DNA from: Deltaproteobacteria bacterium
GTDB lineage: Bacteria > Myxococcota > Myxococcia > Myxococcales > 40CM-4-68-19
DNA: 64,000 nucleotides
Reading direction: 5' to 3'
NCBI GenBank assembly: GCA_005879805.1
Contig: VBKL01000065.1
Span: 1-64,000 of the forward strand
Under the pieces are notes generated by a model, which was not told the DNA's origin, made no database searches, and saw only the letters and a list, made by a program, of their open reading frames with translations. Of this stretch, positions 24,415-32,748 are shown piece after piece (positions within the stretch are counted from its first letter, which is position 1; each line of letters starts with the position of its first letter). The position numbers were made by a program, and so were the translations under genes.

Positions 24415-26364
24415 ATGAAGCCGTTCGTGCTGAACCGTCAGGGACGTCTCGTCTTTCCCTCGAACTTCTTCCCCGAGCTCGATTTCAGCGTCTTCGACAC
24501 ACTCGAGCAGTTCGAGTCGGTGATCGAGCGCGACTTCGAGACCAAGGCTCCGACGGGGTCGGACATCCTCAAACGTGTGCAGTCGGCGGCGTATCCGACC
24601 CGCCTGGAGCTCTTGCGCGATCTGGCCCTCAATCTCCTCTGGGTGAATCGCTACGCGATCACCATGTACGTGAAGCGGCCGGCGCGCTGGCAGGACGTCC
24701 CGCGCACGCGCGACGACGTCTTCCTGCCGGTGCTCACTCCCTGGGAGGAGGGCGAGAAGAAGGTGGCCGCGGTGGAGAGCGCCTACCGCTCGCTGCCGGC
24801 GCGCTGGGACGCGAGTCTCGAGGACGCCATCTTCGACGCGCTCTTCGGGCTCTTCCGCCACCGGCGCCACCAGGCGACCGACCTCCCGGCGATCCCACCC
24901 ACGGTGAAGGAGGCGCTGAGCGATCCGTCGAACCGCACCTATCACCTGCGCCAGCACGATCCGGATTACCCGGTCCATTCGACGCAGGCGATCCTCGATT
25001 GCGAAGGCCCGGTGCCCGAGCTGGAGGCACTCAGCCGGTGGGCGATGGTGCTGCAGAACCAGCATCCCTGGGAGCGGGCGCAGTCCCGCCTCGCGCCGCT
25101 CTCGGAGCTGCGCGGCGACGACTTCGTCATCCTCTACCGGCCTCGCTCGCCCGAAGTGATGGGCTTCATCGAGCGGGTGCGGGCGGGCCGCCCGCGACCT
25201 GCGCCGCGCCCCGCGAGGCCTGCCAGCCCGCCAGTGAAACCGTACCCGCCGCTCCAGGTGGCGAAGCGCTTCGCCGTGCAGCCGCGCATCGAGGCGCTCG
25301 CGGCGGTGAACGGCGAGCACGAGTGCACCAACGAGGACCTCATCCGGAACACCGCCTTCAACTGGTCGCCCATGTCGGCCGAGGAGATCCGCGAGAAGAC
25401 CGGGATCGAGTCGCGCCGGTACACCGAGCGATCGCTGGAGGAGATCTCGCTCGAGGCGGCGGAGATCGCGCTCGCGAAGTCGGGCCGCAAGCCGGAGGAG
25501 ATCGGGGCAGTCCTCTTCTGCTCCTGCACCAGCACGCGCCTCATCCCCTCGGTCGCGACCTGGATCTCCGGCCAGCTCGGCATGCTGCAGACCCATGCCT
25601 CCTGCGACATCGTCGCTGCCTGCGCGGGCCTGCCCTACGGACTCTCGGAGGCCGTGCGCCTGCTCCAGGAAGTCGAGAGGCCCGTGCTGCTCGTCTGCGC
25701 GGAGAAGTTCTCCGACAAGATCGGGACGGTGCGCACCTCGCGCATGATCTTCGGCGACGGCGCGGCCGCGCTGGTCGTCGGCCCGGCGCCCCTCGGAACG
25801 CAAACCGACGTCGAGGTCCTGCAGACGTACGCGAGCGGGCCGGTGAGCGAGGTGAACTCGATCATCTGGCCGAACCCCGAGTTCGACAACAACATCACCG
25901 TCTTCGGCCCCGAGGTGAAATCGCTCGCCCAGAGGTACCTGAAGCAGATGATCGGAGAGCTCTCCGAGCTCCCGGGTCCGGACGGGACGGGAAGGCTCCT
26001 CGACGCCGTCGACCTGGTCGTGCCGCACCAGGCAAACAAGACGATGGTGAGCAAGATGGCCGCCGCCGTCGGTCTCGCGCAGGACCGGCTCTACTTCAAC
26101 ATCGAGCGGGTGGGTAACGCCTCCTCGGCGAGCATCCCGCTGGCGATTCGCGACGCCGTTCGCGACGGCGTCATCGACCGCCCGATGCTGATCTTCGCCC
26201 CCGGTTTTGGCGCTGGCGCCGTCGGCGGGTACGCGGTGCTGCGGATCGATCCGGCGATCGTGGCGCTGGAGCAGCCTCTTGCGGCTCGAGCGCCGGCCGC
26301 AGCCGCTGTGGAGCGGCCCGTCACCACTTCCTCGGAGGACGTGCGCAAAGCCTTCGGCGACTGA
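24415..26364 (+). CDS. Beta-ketoacyl-ACP synthase III (FabH/NphT7-like) with about 250-aa N-terminal extension of unknown function
   Basis: C-terminal KASIII with complete Cys-His-Asn triad: SCDIVAACAGLPYGL, VVPHQANKTM, ERVGNASSASIPLAI. N-terminal domain not recognised. Confidence 0.85.
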   Translation: MKPFVLNRQGRLVFPSNFFPELDFSVFDTLEQFESVIERDFETKAPTGSDILKRVQSAAYPTRLELLRDLALNLLWVNRYAITMYVKRPARWQDVPRTRDDVFLPVLTPWEEGEKKVAAVESAYRSLPARWDASLEDAIFDALFGLFRHRRHQATDLPAIPPTVKEALSDPSNRTYHLRQHDPDYPVHSTQAILDCEGPVPELEALSRWAMVLQNQHPWERAQSRLAPLSELRGDDFVILYRPRSPEVMGFIERVRAGRPRPAPRPARPASPPVKPYPPLQVAKRFAVQPRIEALAAVNGEHECTNEDLIRNTAFNWSPMSAEEIREKTGIESRRYTERSLEEISLEAAEIALAKSGRKPEEIGAVLFCSCTSTRLIPSVATWISGQLGMLQTHASCDIVAACAGLPYGLSEAVRLLQEVERPVLLVCAEKFSDKIGTVRTSRMIFGDGAAALVVGPAPLGTQTDVEVLQTYASGPVSEVNSIIWPNPEFDNNITVFGPEVKSLAQRYLKQMIGELSELPGPDGTGRLLDAVDLVVPHQANKTMVSKMAAAVGLAQDRLYFNIERVGNASSASIPLAIRDAVRDGVIDRPMLIFAPGFGAGAVGGYAVLRIDPAIVALEQPLAARAPAAAAVERPVTTSSEDVRKAFGD

Positions 26365-26458
26365 CGGGCGGGAAGGCCCGCAGGATTTGCACCGGCCCGG
26401 AGCGAAGCACCGCGAAACGGACGGCACCGGCGATGCAAGGTGGGCATCGGGAGGAGCG

Positions 26459-26704
26459 ATGACCATGCGGACTGAGACGATGACATGGGCGGGGCCGTTG
26501 CCGGACGAGATGGATCCGACCGCCGAGGCGATGTGGGAGGGGCCGATGACCTTCGCCGGCCACTGGGCCGCAAAGAGCGCCGCCGCATCCCCGCCGTCGA
26601 ACGGGATCGATCCCATCGTCTGGGCCGGCCCGCTGCCCGCCGAGGCGCCGGTCCAGTCCTTGTTTCTCGAGAAACGCCGGCAGTTCACAGCGGCGGCACG
26701 CTGA
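26459..26704 (+). CDS. 81-aa small protein with three W-x-G-P repeats, function unknown
   Basis: MTMRTETMTWAGPLPDEMDPTAEAMWEGPMTFAGHWAAKSAAASPPSNGIDPIVWAGPLPAEAPVQSLFLEKRRQFTAAAR; GGGAGGAG ribosome-binding site, same strand between KASIII and carboxylase. Confidence 0.65.
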   Translation: MTMRTETMTWAGPLPDEMDPTAEAMWEGPMTFAGHWAAKSAAASPPSNGIDPIVWAGPLPAEAPVQSLFLEKRRQFTAAAR

Positions 26705-26737
26705 GCGAGGATGCTCGGCGCCAGCCGGGGAGGCGCC

Positions 26738-28915
26738 ATGGCGCATCCGATCGTGGGGCTCGGTCGCGTCGGAGTAGTGCAGGGCGAGGAAGCAGCTCGC
26801 GCCGCACGGATTGTTCGCGAGATCGCTCGAGCGGGGCAGGCGACCGTCGCGGTGCCGATCCGTCTCCAGCCTGGAGAGCCGGTCGAGAATGCCCTTCGCG
26901 AGGCGAAGGTCGACAGCGCCTGGCTCGGGCCCGCGCCGTTGCGCGACCGCGCTGCGTTCGCCCGGGCCTGCATCAGGGCGGGAGCGACGCACGTCGGGCC
27001 GCCCGCCGACGTACTCGCGCAGCTTTCCGATCGAGAAGGGATCGCGCGGCTCGCGGCGCAGATCGGGGCACCGCTCGCGGTCGAGAGCCATTCCCGCGCC
27101 CGTCTCTTCGAGATCGTCGTCGCGCGCGACCATCGCGGCAGCCTTCGCGCGCTGGGCGTCGGCGATGCCTCGTTACGATTCGATGGGCGCGCGGTGCTCG
27201 TCGAGTCGCCACCCGCGCTCCTCACCGAGAACGAGCGCAGGGAGGCTCGAGATCTCGCTGCCCGCGCGTGCGAAGCGACGGGCTGGACGGGAATCTGCGC
27301 GGTGCGGCTTCTCCTCTTCCCCGCCGGGTCCACGTCGCGCTGGTCGCTTGCCGGCCTCGATTGCTTCGCCGACGCGGCGCCCGCCATCGAAGCGGTCGCG
27401 AGCGTCGATTTCGTCCGACTGGCGTTCCAGATCGCAGCCGGGGTTCCGCTCGGCGACCGCTCGCCGGTCGAGCAGGGCCATGCGTTCGCGGCCCGCATCA
27501 TCGCTCGCGATCCCGAGTCGGAAGCCATTGCCCGGCCTGGTCCCGTCGAAGTCCTCGCGATGCCGTCGGGCCCTGGGCTGCGGGCGGACGTCGAAGTCCG
27601 GCATGGCCAGAGTCCCGAGGGACCAGGGAGCGTGCTCGTCACGCTCGTGAGCCATGGCGCCGGCAGGGAAGAGGCGTCGCAGCGGTTGCAAGAGGCGCTC
27701 GCCGAAGGCGATCTGCTCCTGCGCGGCAGCGGCACCTCGAAAGCATGGCTCCGCGCGCTCGCCGGCCGGCCGGAAATCGCCGCCGGCGAGACGTCGATCG
27801 GCCTCCTCGATCGGCTCGCCTCGTCGGGAAAGCTGGTCGAGCCTCGTCGTGAGGCGGCGCTGCTGGCCGCGGCCATCGAGGCGTACCACGCCGAGGAGGA
27901 TCTGGAGCGGGCCCGCTTCCTCGCCGAGGCCAGGCGCGGCAGACCGCGCGTCGGTCCCTCTTCCGGCCGCGCCGTGGAGCTGACCTGTCTCGGACGCCGG
28001 TATCGGCTGGAAGTGCGCCAGCTGGGTCCGAACGAGTACCGCGTCGAGAGCGGGCTCGAGGCCCCGGCGGCCGTGCGGCTGGAGCGGCTCGGCCGCTTCG
28101 AGCAGCGGCTCGAGTGGCAAGGCCTTCTGCATCGGGTCTTCCTCTCGACGGACGGGCTCCGTCAACTCGTCCAGGTGGACGACGTCGCGCATCTCGTCTC
28201 CCGCGAGCCGGCCGGGATCGTGGCGGCGCCGATGCCCGCGGTGGTAGCGGCGATCCAGGTGGAGGTCGGACAGCAGGTGGCGCCCGGCGATCCGCTGGTG
28301 CGCATCGAGTCGATGAAGGTGCAGGTGGAGGTGACCGCCCCGGCTGCCGGGACGGTGCGCGAGATCCTGGTGGCGGGCGCGCGGGCTCGCGGTGCGCTGG
28401 CGCGAGCTCTCCGCCGCTGCTCCGCGCGACGATGCCGGAGTCCTCCGAGCCGAGAACGCCGCGCTCTGCGCGTTCGTGGATCTCCAGTCGCTCTTCAGCC
28501 GCAAGGCGCCCCTCGAGGGCGGCGCGGCGCCGCCCCTCGAAGAGCTCTGGCGCTACCTGCACGAGCCGGAAGCCCGCGGCGCGGGGCTTTCCCCGGCGTT
28601 CGTCGCGCTGCTGCGCCCGGCGCTCGCGCAGTACCGCGTCTCGATGGATGCGCCGGGCCGCGATCTGGAACTGGCCCTCCTCCGCATCCAGAAATCCCGG
28701 GAGCGGGTGGGCGAGCAGCCGGGACCCATCGCGTCGATCCTCGAGCGCTGGCTCGCCTCGGACGATCCGCTGCCCGCCGAAGGCGGGACTTCGCGAGAGA
28801 CGCTCGACAGGCTGGTCGACCTCGGACACGAGCGCTTCCCGGCAGTCGCCGATCTCGCCCGCGAAGCGCGGTACCGGAATTTCGACAAGCCGGCGCTGGA
28901 CCGGGTGCGCGCTGA
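26738..28915 (+). CDS. Fused acyl-CoA carboxylase-like protein, part 1: degenerate biotin carboxylase plus biotinyl domain
   Basis: BC-like segments (ATHVGPPADVLAQLSDREGIARLAAQIGAPL; GHAFAARIIARDPES; SGPGLRADVEVRHGQ) without the ATP-grasp Gly-rich loop; biotinyl motif VRIESMKVQVEVTAPAAG. Homology changes frame near 28,385. Confidence 0.7.
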   Translation: MAHPIVGLGRVGVVQGEEAARAARIVREIARAGQATVAVPIRLQPGEPVENALREAKVDSAWLGPAPLRDRAAFARACIRAGATHVGPPADVLAQLSDREGIARLAAQIGAPLAVESHSRARLFEIVVARDHRGSLRALGVGDASLRFDGRAVLVESPPALLTENERREARDLAARACEATGWTGICAVRLLLFPAGSTSRWSLAGLDCFADAAPAIEAVASVDFVRLAFQIAAGVPLGDRSPVEQGHAFAARIIARDPESEAIARPGPVEVLAMPSGPGLRADVEVRHGQSPEGPGSVLVTLVSHGAGREEASQRLQEALAEGDLLLRGSGTSKAWLRALAGRPEIAAGETSIGLLDRLASSGKLVEPRREAALLAAAIEAYHAEEDLERARFLAEARRGRPRVGPSSGRAVELTCLGRRYRLEVRQLGPNEYRVESGLEAPAAVRLERLGRFEQRLEWQGLLHRVFLSTDGLRQLVQVDDVAHLVSREPAGIVAAPMPAVVAAIQVEVGQQVAPGDPLVRIESMKVQVEVTAPAAGTVREILVAGARARGALARALRRCSARRCRSPPSRERRALRVRGSPVALQPQGAPRGRRGAAPRRALALPARAGSPRRGAFPGVRRAAAPGARAVPRLDGCAGPRSGTGPPPHPEIPGAGGRAAGTHRVDPRALARLGRSAARRRRDFARDARQAGRPRTRALPGSRRSRPRSAVPEFRQAGAGPGAR

Positions 28916-29717
28916 AACGTTGGAGCGGGCGCAGAGCGATCTCGCGCGCCTTCCCGATTCCTCCGGCGACGAGCGGGAGGCGATCCTCGACCGGCTGGTC
29001 GCCTGCACGCAGCCGATTTCGACGACGCTCATCTCGCATATCGCCGCAACGGAATCGCCGGCGCTCCGGGCCCGGCTCGTGGAAACGCTGGTCCGCCGCT
29101 ATTACCGGTTCCGGGCGCTCGAACGGGTGGCCTCCTCCGACGTCGAGGGCATCCCGTGCGCGTGGGTGGATTACGAGCTTCGCGGCGTCCGTTACCGGCT
29201 CTTCGCCTGCTCGGCTCCGGCCGCCGGCGTCTCGGAGGGTGCGCGCAAGCTTGCGCGGCTCGCGAGCGACGTGCCCCAGGAGCGCGAGATCCTGCTCGAC
29301 CTGTACCTCGGAGAGCAGGGTCCGCGGAGCCCGCCCGACCAGGTCGCCGATTCGCTGCGGGACGTCTTGCTGAAGACGTCGTTCGCCCGTCCGCCGCGAC
29401 GGATCTCGATGGTGGTGGCAGGCGGCCTGCGCGAAGGCCGCAGGCAGTCTCCGCAGCAGAGGTCCGCGATCTCACGCCGGTCCGCGATGCGGCCGGCCAC
29501 GTCATCGAGCTTCCCGAACTGGAGCGCATCCTCCACGAGGCGCTCGGAGGGATGCGGGTCCACCAGGCGCAGCGGGCGCCGCACGAGCGGATGGAATGGA
29601 ATCGCGTGCAGCTCACGCTCACGCCGCCCCTCGATCTGCCGCGCGAGGAGGTCGAGCGCATCGCCGCCCGGCTCGCTCCGGCCACCGAGGGCCTGGGGCT
29701 GGAGATGGTCTCCTTGA
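28392..29717 (+). CDS. Fused carboxylase-like protein, part 2: central region (different frame from parts 1 and 3)
   Basis: VRWRELSAAAPRDDAGVLRAENAALCAFVDLQSLFSRKAPLEGG...RALERVASSDVEGIPCAWVDYELRGVRYRLF; coding-like to about 29,440. Confidence 0.55.
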   Translation: MRWRELSAAAPRDDAGVLRAENAALCAFVDLQSLFSRKAPLEGGAAPPLEELWRYLHEPEARGAGLSPAFVALLRPALAQYRVSMDAPGRDLELALLRIQKSRERVGEQPGPIASILERWLASDDPLPAEGGTSRETLDRLVDLGHERFPAVADLAREARYRNFDKPALDRVRAETLERAQSDLARLPDSSGDEREAILDRLVACTQPISTTLISHIAATESPALRARLVETLVRRYYRFRALERVASSDVEGIPCAWVDYELRGVRYRLFACSAPAAGVSEGARKLARLASDVPQEREILLDLYLGEQGPRSPPDQVADSLRDVLLKTSFARPPRRISMVVAGGLREGRRQSPQQRSAISRRSAMRPATSSSFPNWSASSTRRSEGCGSTRRSGRRTSGWNGIACSSRSRRPSICRARRSSASPPGSLRPPRAWGWRWSP

Positions 29718-31558
29718 CCGCGCGCGTGCCCGATCCCGGGACCGGGCAATTGCGCGAGACACTCTTGCGCGTCGTCGCACCGGGCCAGGGCCTCAGCATC
29801 CGCTGGGACGAGCCCACCGAAGAGCCGCTGCAGCCGATGTCGCAATACCAGCAGAAGGTGGTCCAGCTTCGCCGCCGCGGGCTGGTCCATCCCTTCGAGC
29901 TCGTACGGATGCTGGCGCAGCCGGCCGGAGTCCACGCCGCCGCGCCGCCGGGCGAATTCGTCGAATACGATCTGGACGCCTCGAACGCGCTGGTTCCCGT
30001 GCAGCGGCCGCCCGGAAGCAACACCGCCAACGTGGTGGTCGGCGTGGTGCGCAACTTCACCAGGCGGTACCCGGAAGGCATGGAGCGGGTGGTGCTGCTC
30101 GGCGATCCCGGCCGCGAGATGGGATCGGTCGCCGAGCCCGAATGCCGGCGCATCGCCGCCGCTCTCGATCTGGCGGAGAAGCTCCGGGCCCCGGTGGAAT
30201 GGTTCGAGGTGTGCGCGGGCGCGAAGATCTCGATGACGAGCGGCACCGAGAACATGGACTGGGTCTCGCGCGTCCTGCGCCGGATCATCGAGTTCACCCA
30301 GCGGGGAGGCGAGATCAACGTGGTGGTGCTGGGAATCGCCGTCGGCGCGCAGCCGTACTGGAACGCCGAAGCGACCATGCTCATGCACACCAAGGGGATC
30401 CTGGTGATGGCCCCCGGATCGACCATGGTGCTCACCGGGAAGCAGGCCCTCGAGTATTCCGGGAGCGTCTCCGCCGAGGACAACGAAGGCATCGGCGGCT
30501 ACGACCGCATCATGGGCCCGAACGGCCAGGCGCAGTACCGGGCGGGCAGCGTCTCCGAGGCGCTGCAGATCCTGCTTCGCCATTACGATCACTGCTACGT
30601 CGCGCCGGGGGAACGGTTCCCGCGGCGCGCGGAGACGGCCGATCCGCGCGATCGCGACGTGCGCGACGACCCGCACGGTCCGGAGGGCGGCGCGGGTTTC
30701 GCGACCGTCGGCGAGATCTTCAGCGCCGAGCACAACCCCGATCGCAAGAAGCCGTTCGAGATCCGCAAGGTGATGGGAGCGGCGATCGATCGCGACTTCC
30801 CGCCTCTCGAGCGCTGGCGCGATCTGCGCGGCGGCGAGACGGCGGTGGTCTGGGACGCGCATCTGGGCGGCTGGCCGGTGTGCCTCATCGGCATCCAGTC
30901 CCGGCCGCTGCCGCGGCTGGAGTTCGTGCCCGCCGACGGTCCGGAGCTGTGGTCGGCGGGAACGCTGTTCCCGCAGTCGTCGAAGAAGATCGCTCGCGCG
31001 GTGAACTCCGCGAGCGGCAACCGGCCGCTCGTGATCCTCGCCAATCTTTCCGGCTTCGACGGATCGCCCGAGTCCATGCGGCGCCTGCAACTCGAATACG
31101 GTGCCGAGATCGGGCGCGCCGTGGTCAACTTCCAGGGGCCCATCGCCTTTTGCGTCGTCTCGCGCTACCACGGCGGCGCTTTCGTCGTCTTCGCCCGGAC
31201 GCTGACGGAGAGCATCGAGATCGCGGCCATCGAAGGAGCGCGCGCCTCCGTGATCGGCGGCGCGCCGGCGGCGGCCGTGGTCTTCGCTCGCGAGGTGGAG
31301 ACCCGGACGCGGAAGGATCCCCGCGTCCTCGCAGCGGAGAAGAGCGCTTCGCGGGGACACGCCCGGGGCGTCGCGCAGATGATAGAGGCGGTCCGTTCGG
31401 AAAAACTCGGCGAGGTGGGCGAGGAGTACGATCGGGTCCACTCGGTCGAGCGGGCCCTGAAGGTCGGGTCCCTGGACCAGATCATCGCCCCCCGCGAATT
31501 ACGACCCTACTTGATCGATGTTGTCGAGCGGGGAATCGCGCGATTCACGAAAAACTGA
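29156..31558 (+). CDS. Fused carboxylase-like protein, part 3: carboxyltransferase domain (coding from about 29,440)
   Basis: NVVVLGIAVGAQPYWNAEATMLMHTKGILVMAPGSTMVLTGKQALEYSGSVSAEDNEGIGGYDRIMGPNGQAQYRA, characteristic acyl-CoA carboxyltransferase. Confidence 0.8.
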   Translation: MRVGGLRASRRPLPALRLLGSGRRRLGGCAQACAARERRAPGARDPARPVPRRAGSAEPARPGRRFAAGRLAEDVVRPSAATDLDGGGRRPARRPQAVSAAEVRDLTPVRDAAGHVIELPELERILHEALGGMRVHQAQRAPHERMEWNRVQLTLTPPLDLPREEVERIAARLAPATEGLGLEMVSLTARVPDPGTGQLRETLLRVVAPGQGLSIRWDEPTEEPLQPMSQYQQKVVQLRRRGLVHPFELVRMLAQPAGVHAAAPPGEFVEYDLDASNALVPVQRPPGSNTANVVVGVVRNFTRRYPEGMERVVLLGDPGREMGSVAEPECRRIAAALDLAEKLRAPVEWFEVCAGAKISMTSGTENMDWVSRVLRRIIEFTQRGGEINVVVLGIAVGAQPYWNAEATMLMHTKGILVMAPGSTMVLTGKQALEYSGSVSAEDNEGIGGYDRIMGPNGQAQYRAGSVSEALQILLRHYDHCYVAPGERFPRRAETADPRDRDVRDDPHGPEGGAGFATVGEIFSAEHNPDRKKPFEIRKVMGAAIDRDFPPLERWRDLRGGETAVVWDAHLGGWPVCLIGIQSRPLPRLEFVPADGPELWSAGTLFPQSSKKIARAVNSASGNRPLVILANLSGFDGSPESMRRLQLEYGAEIGRAVVNFQGPIAFCVVSRYHGGAFVVFARTLTESIEIAAIEGARASVIGGAPAAAVVFAREVETRTRKDPRVLAAEKSASRGHARGVAQMIEAVRSEKLGEVGEEYDRVHSVERALKVGSLDQIIAPRELRPYLIDVVERGIARFTKN

Positions 31559-31711
31559 ATAAATTTACGGTCCTACCCGATATCGGCTCGTTTCCTGACC
31601 GGCCGGTATATTTGCGGTGACTCTGCGTATGTTGGTATGAAACTGTAATGGCTCCGACCAATGGCGGGGTCCCGTGAACGCCGTCGGATCGCTCCCGGGG
31701 GGGAGACCAAC

Positions 31712-31903
31712 ATGCTCCGAACCATCGTGCTCGCTTCTGCCTTCGCGTTCCTCATCGCAGTTCCCGCCCTTGCGGACAGAGATGATCACGGCCACGGAGG
31801 CGGTCACCACGACGCGCCCGAGCCCCTGACGATGATCGGCCTCGGCGCGGGCGGTGCCGGCCTGGCCTACGCGAAGTGGAAGAAGAGCCGGGCCAGGCGA
31901 TAA
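31712..31903 (+). CDS. 63-aa PEP-CTERM sorting-signal protein with His/Asp-rich mature segment
   Basis: MLRTIVLASAFAFLIAVPALA|DRDDHGHGGGHHDA|PEP-LTMIGLGAGGAGLAYAKW-KKSRARR: signal peptide, short linker, PEP, TM helix, basic tail. Confidence 0.8.
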   Translation: MLRTIVLASAFAFLIAVPALADRDDHGHGGGHHDAPEPLTMIGLGAGGAGLAYAKWKKSRARR

Positions 31904-31914
31904 GGGCCCCGCAA

Positions 31915-32748
31915 GTGACATCGCGCATCGCAGTGTTCCGCGCCGCGGCGATCGCCGTCGCCGCCATACAGCTTGCGCTCGCTGCACGCTCCGGAGCGGA
32001 AGAGTTCTGGCTCATTTCCTTCCTCGCTTGGGGCGGCGCGCGGCTCGTGGCCCGCGCCGGCGGGGACGAGACGCCTGCCTTCGCGGTTCGGATCGCGGGA
32101 GGCGTCCTGCTCGCGTCGTCGCTCTTCGAGCTGGCGATTGCGCAGCAGTACCAGATGGGTCATCGCCTCGCGCCGCTCGCCGGCGGGCTCGGGCTCCTGC
32201 TCCTCGCCGGGGGCTTCCTATGGGTCCGCGCGAACGGGCGCGCCCTCGTGCTGCTTTGCTTGCCGATGCTGCATCCGCCGCCGGTGGCCGTGCGGGAGCT
32301 CCTCGACACCTCTCGCGCCACGGCGTTCGTGAGCGCCCTGTTCCTGCGCCTGTCCGGCGTGGCGGTCGAGCGGCGCGGGACGCTGCTCGTATTGCCGGAC
32401 TCTTCCTTGAGCGTCGGGGGCGCCTGCTCGGGCATCAACCAGATTTTCCAGCTGCTCGCGCTCGCGGTGCTCGCCGCGATCATCCTCGAGGTGACGCCGC
32501 GGCGCGCGGCGTGGCTCGCAGGGAGCGCCGTCGCTGTGGGCCTTGCCGTAAATGCCCTGCGCATCGCCTTTCTCGCGGTGCTCGCCAATCGGGGGGAGAC
32601 CCGGCTCTTCGACCTGTGGCACCAGGGGCCACCCGCGCTGCTCGTCTCGGCCGCCGCTACCGCCGTGTGGGGCGGGCTCTCGCTGCTCGTCTCCCGGTCC
32701 GGCGGCGGCGCGCCTACCGGGTCAGCCACGAGCGCGACCGCGCCGTGA
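31915..32748 (+). CDS. Exosortase/archaeosortase family protein
   Basis: Polytopic; LSVGGACSGINQIFQLLAL (catalytic Cys), VGLAVNALRIAFLAVLANRG (Arg), LFDLWHQGPPALLVS (His). Confidence 0.85.
   Translation: MTSRIAVFRAAAIAVAAIQLALAARSGAEEFWLISFLAWGGARLVARAGGDETPAFAVRIAGGVLLASSLFELAIAQQYQMGHRLAPLAGGLGLLLLAGGFLWVRANGRALVLLCLPMLHPPPVAVRELLDTSRATAFVSALFLRLSGVAVERRGTLLVLPDSSLSVGGACSGINQIFQLLALAVLAAIILEVTPRRAAWLAGSAVAVGLAVNALRIAFLAVLANRGETRLFDLWHQGPPALLVSAAATAVWGGLSLLVSRSGGGAPTGSATSATAP

Noticed and set aside
23701-27876. 1391-aa minus-strand ORF across the phaZ start and KASIII
   Set aside because: Antisense shadow of KASIII, the small ORF and the carboxylase; low-complexity composition.
29192-31441. 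749-aa minus-strand ORF opposite the carboxyltransferase
   Set aside because: Mirror of a clearly homologous CT domain on the plus strand.
31601-31615. Possible sigma-54 (-24/-12) promoter before the PEP-CTERM gene, as known for some PEP-CTERM loci
   Set aside because: GGCCGGTATATTTGC has 11 rather than 10 nt between GG and GC and a poor consensus. TTGCGG-N18-TATGAA is an equally good sigma-70 candidate; neither is strong.
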